From: an uncultured Eubacterium sp.
Lineage (GTDB): Bacteria; Bacillota; Clostridia; Lachnospirales; Lachnospiraceae
DNA: 5,389 nucleotides
Direction: 5' to 3'
Assembly: GCA_904502145.1 (NCBI GenBank)
Contig: CAJGDH010000133.1
Coordinates: 1-5,389 of the forward strand
Part shown: positions 5,371 to 5,389 of the stretch, piece after piece
Position numbering within the stretch: the stretch's first letter is position 1
How the letters are laid out: each line of letters begins with the position of its first letter
Notes under the pieces: generated by a model
What the model was told of the DNA's origin: nothing
What the model saw: only the letters and a program-made list of their open reading frames with translations
Database searches by the model: none
Translations under genes and position numbers: made by a program

Positions 5371-5389
5371 ATGGGGGGTGTGATATTTA
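5371..5389 (+). other. Possible start of the next gene, cut by window edge
   Basis: An ATG at 5371 follows GGAG (5361-5364) at 6 nt and stays open for six codons (MGGVIF) to the edge. It is about 45 nt downstream of the -10 at 5321-5326. Alternatively the G-rich run GGGGGGTG (5373-5380) is itself the ribosome site for a start just beyond the window. Too short to identify. Confidence 0.2.

Overview
The window reads as chromosomal DNA of a low-to-mid GC Gram-positive, most likely a Clostridia member of the Lachnospiraceae type. Supporting this are strong AGGAGG-type ribosome sites, AT-rich intergenic promoters between fairly GC-rich genes, Gram-positive LexA boxes, a CcpA-like site, and a lipoprotein with a proline/glycine linker suited to crossing a thick wall. 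The taxon is an inference; no marker gene is present.

Layout. (1) Positions 2-856, minus strand: the N-terminal 285 codons of a Y-family (UmuC/UvrX-like) translesion DNA polymerase, cut by the left edge. Its extended -10 promoter lies between two near-identical, oppositely oriented LexA boxes, so it should be SOS-induced. (2) Positions 857-1186: a divergent intergenic region. It carries the polymerase promoter, a perfect 16-bp palindrome, a good sigma-A promoter firing rightward with a cre-like site over its -10, and a leader with a 12-bp hairpin. (3) Positions 1187-3570: a two-gene operon of a GatD-like zinc polyol-phosphate dehydrogenase and a GatZ/KbaZ-family protein, closed by a strong intrinsic terminator at 3590-3650. 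(4) Positions 3754-5259: a 501-residue lipoprotein with a GQPPE-repeat linker and a predicted beta-solenoid, preceded by an AT-rich promoter region and a perfect inverted repeat. (5) Positions 5260-5389: no complete gene, but a near-consensus promoter pointing off the right edge.

How the genes work together. GatD-like and GatZ-like proteins fit galactitol-1-phosphate (or a related polyol phosphate) catabolism through tagatose 6-phosphate. No GatY aldolase, kinase or transporter is co-transcribed. Either the partners are encoded elsewhere, or the GatZ-like protein works alone, possibly as a 4-epimerase. The polymerase and the lipoprotein look functionally unrelated to that operon. I see no mobile element, CRISPR array, tRNA or rRNA. 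The most interesting points are the paired SOS operators, the self-contained gatD-gatZ unit with its palindrome and structured leader, and the repeat-linker beta-solenoid lipoprotein.
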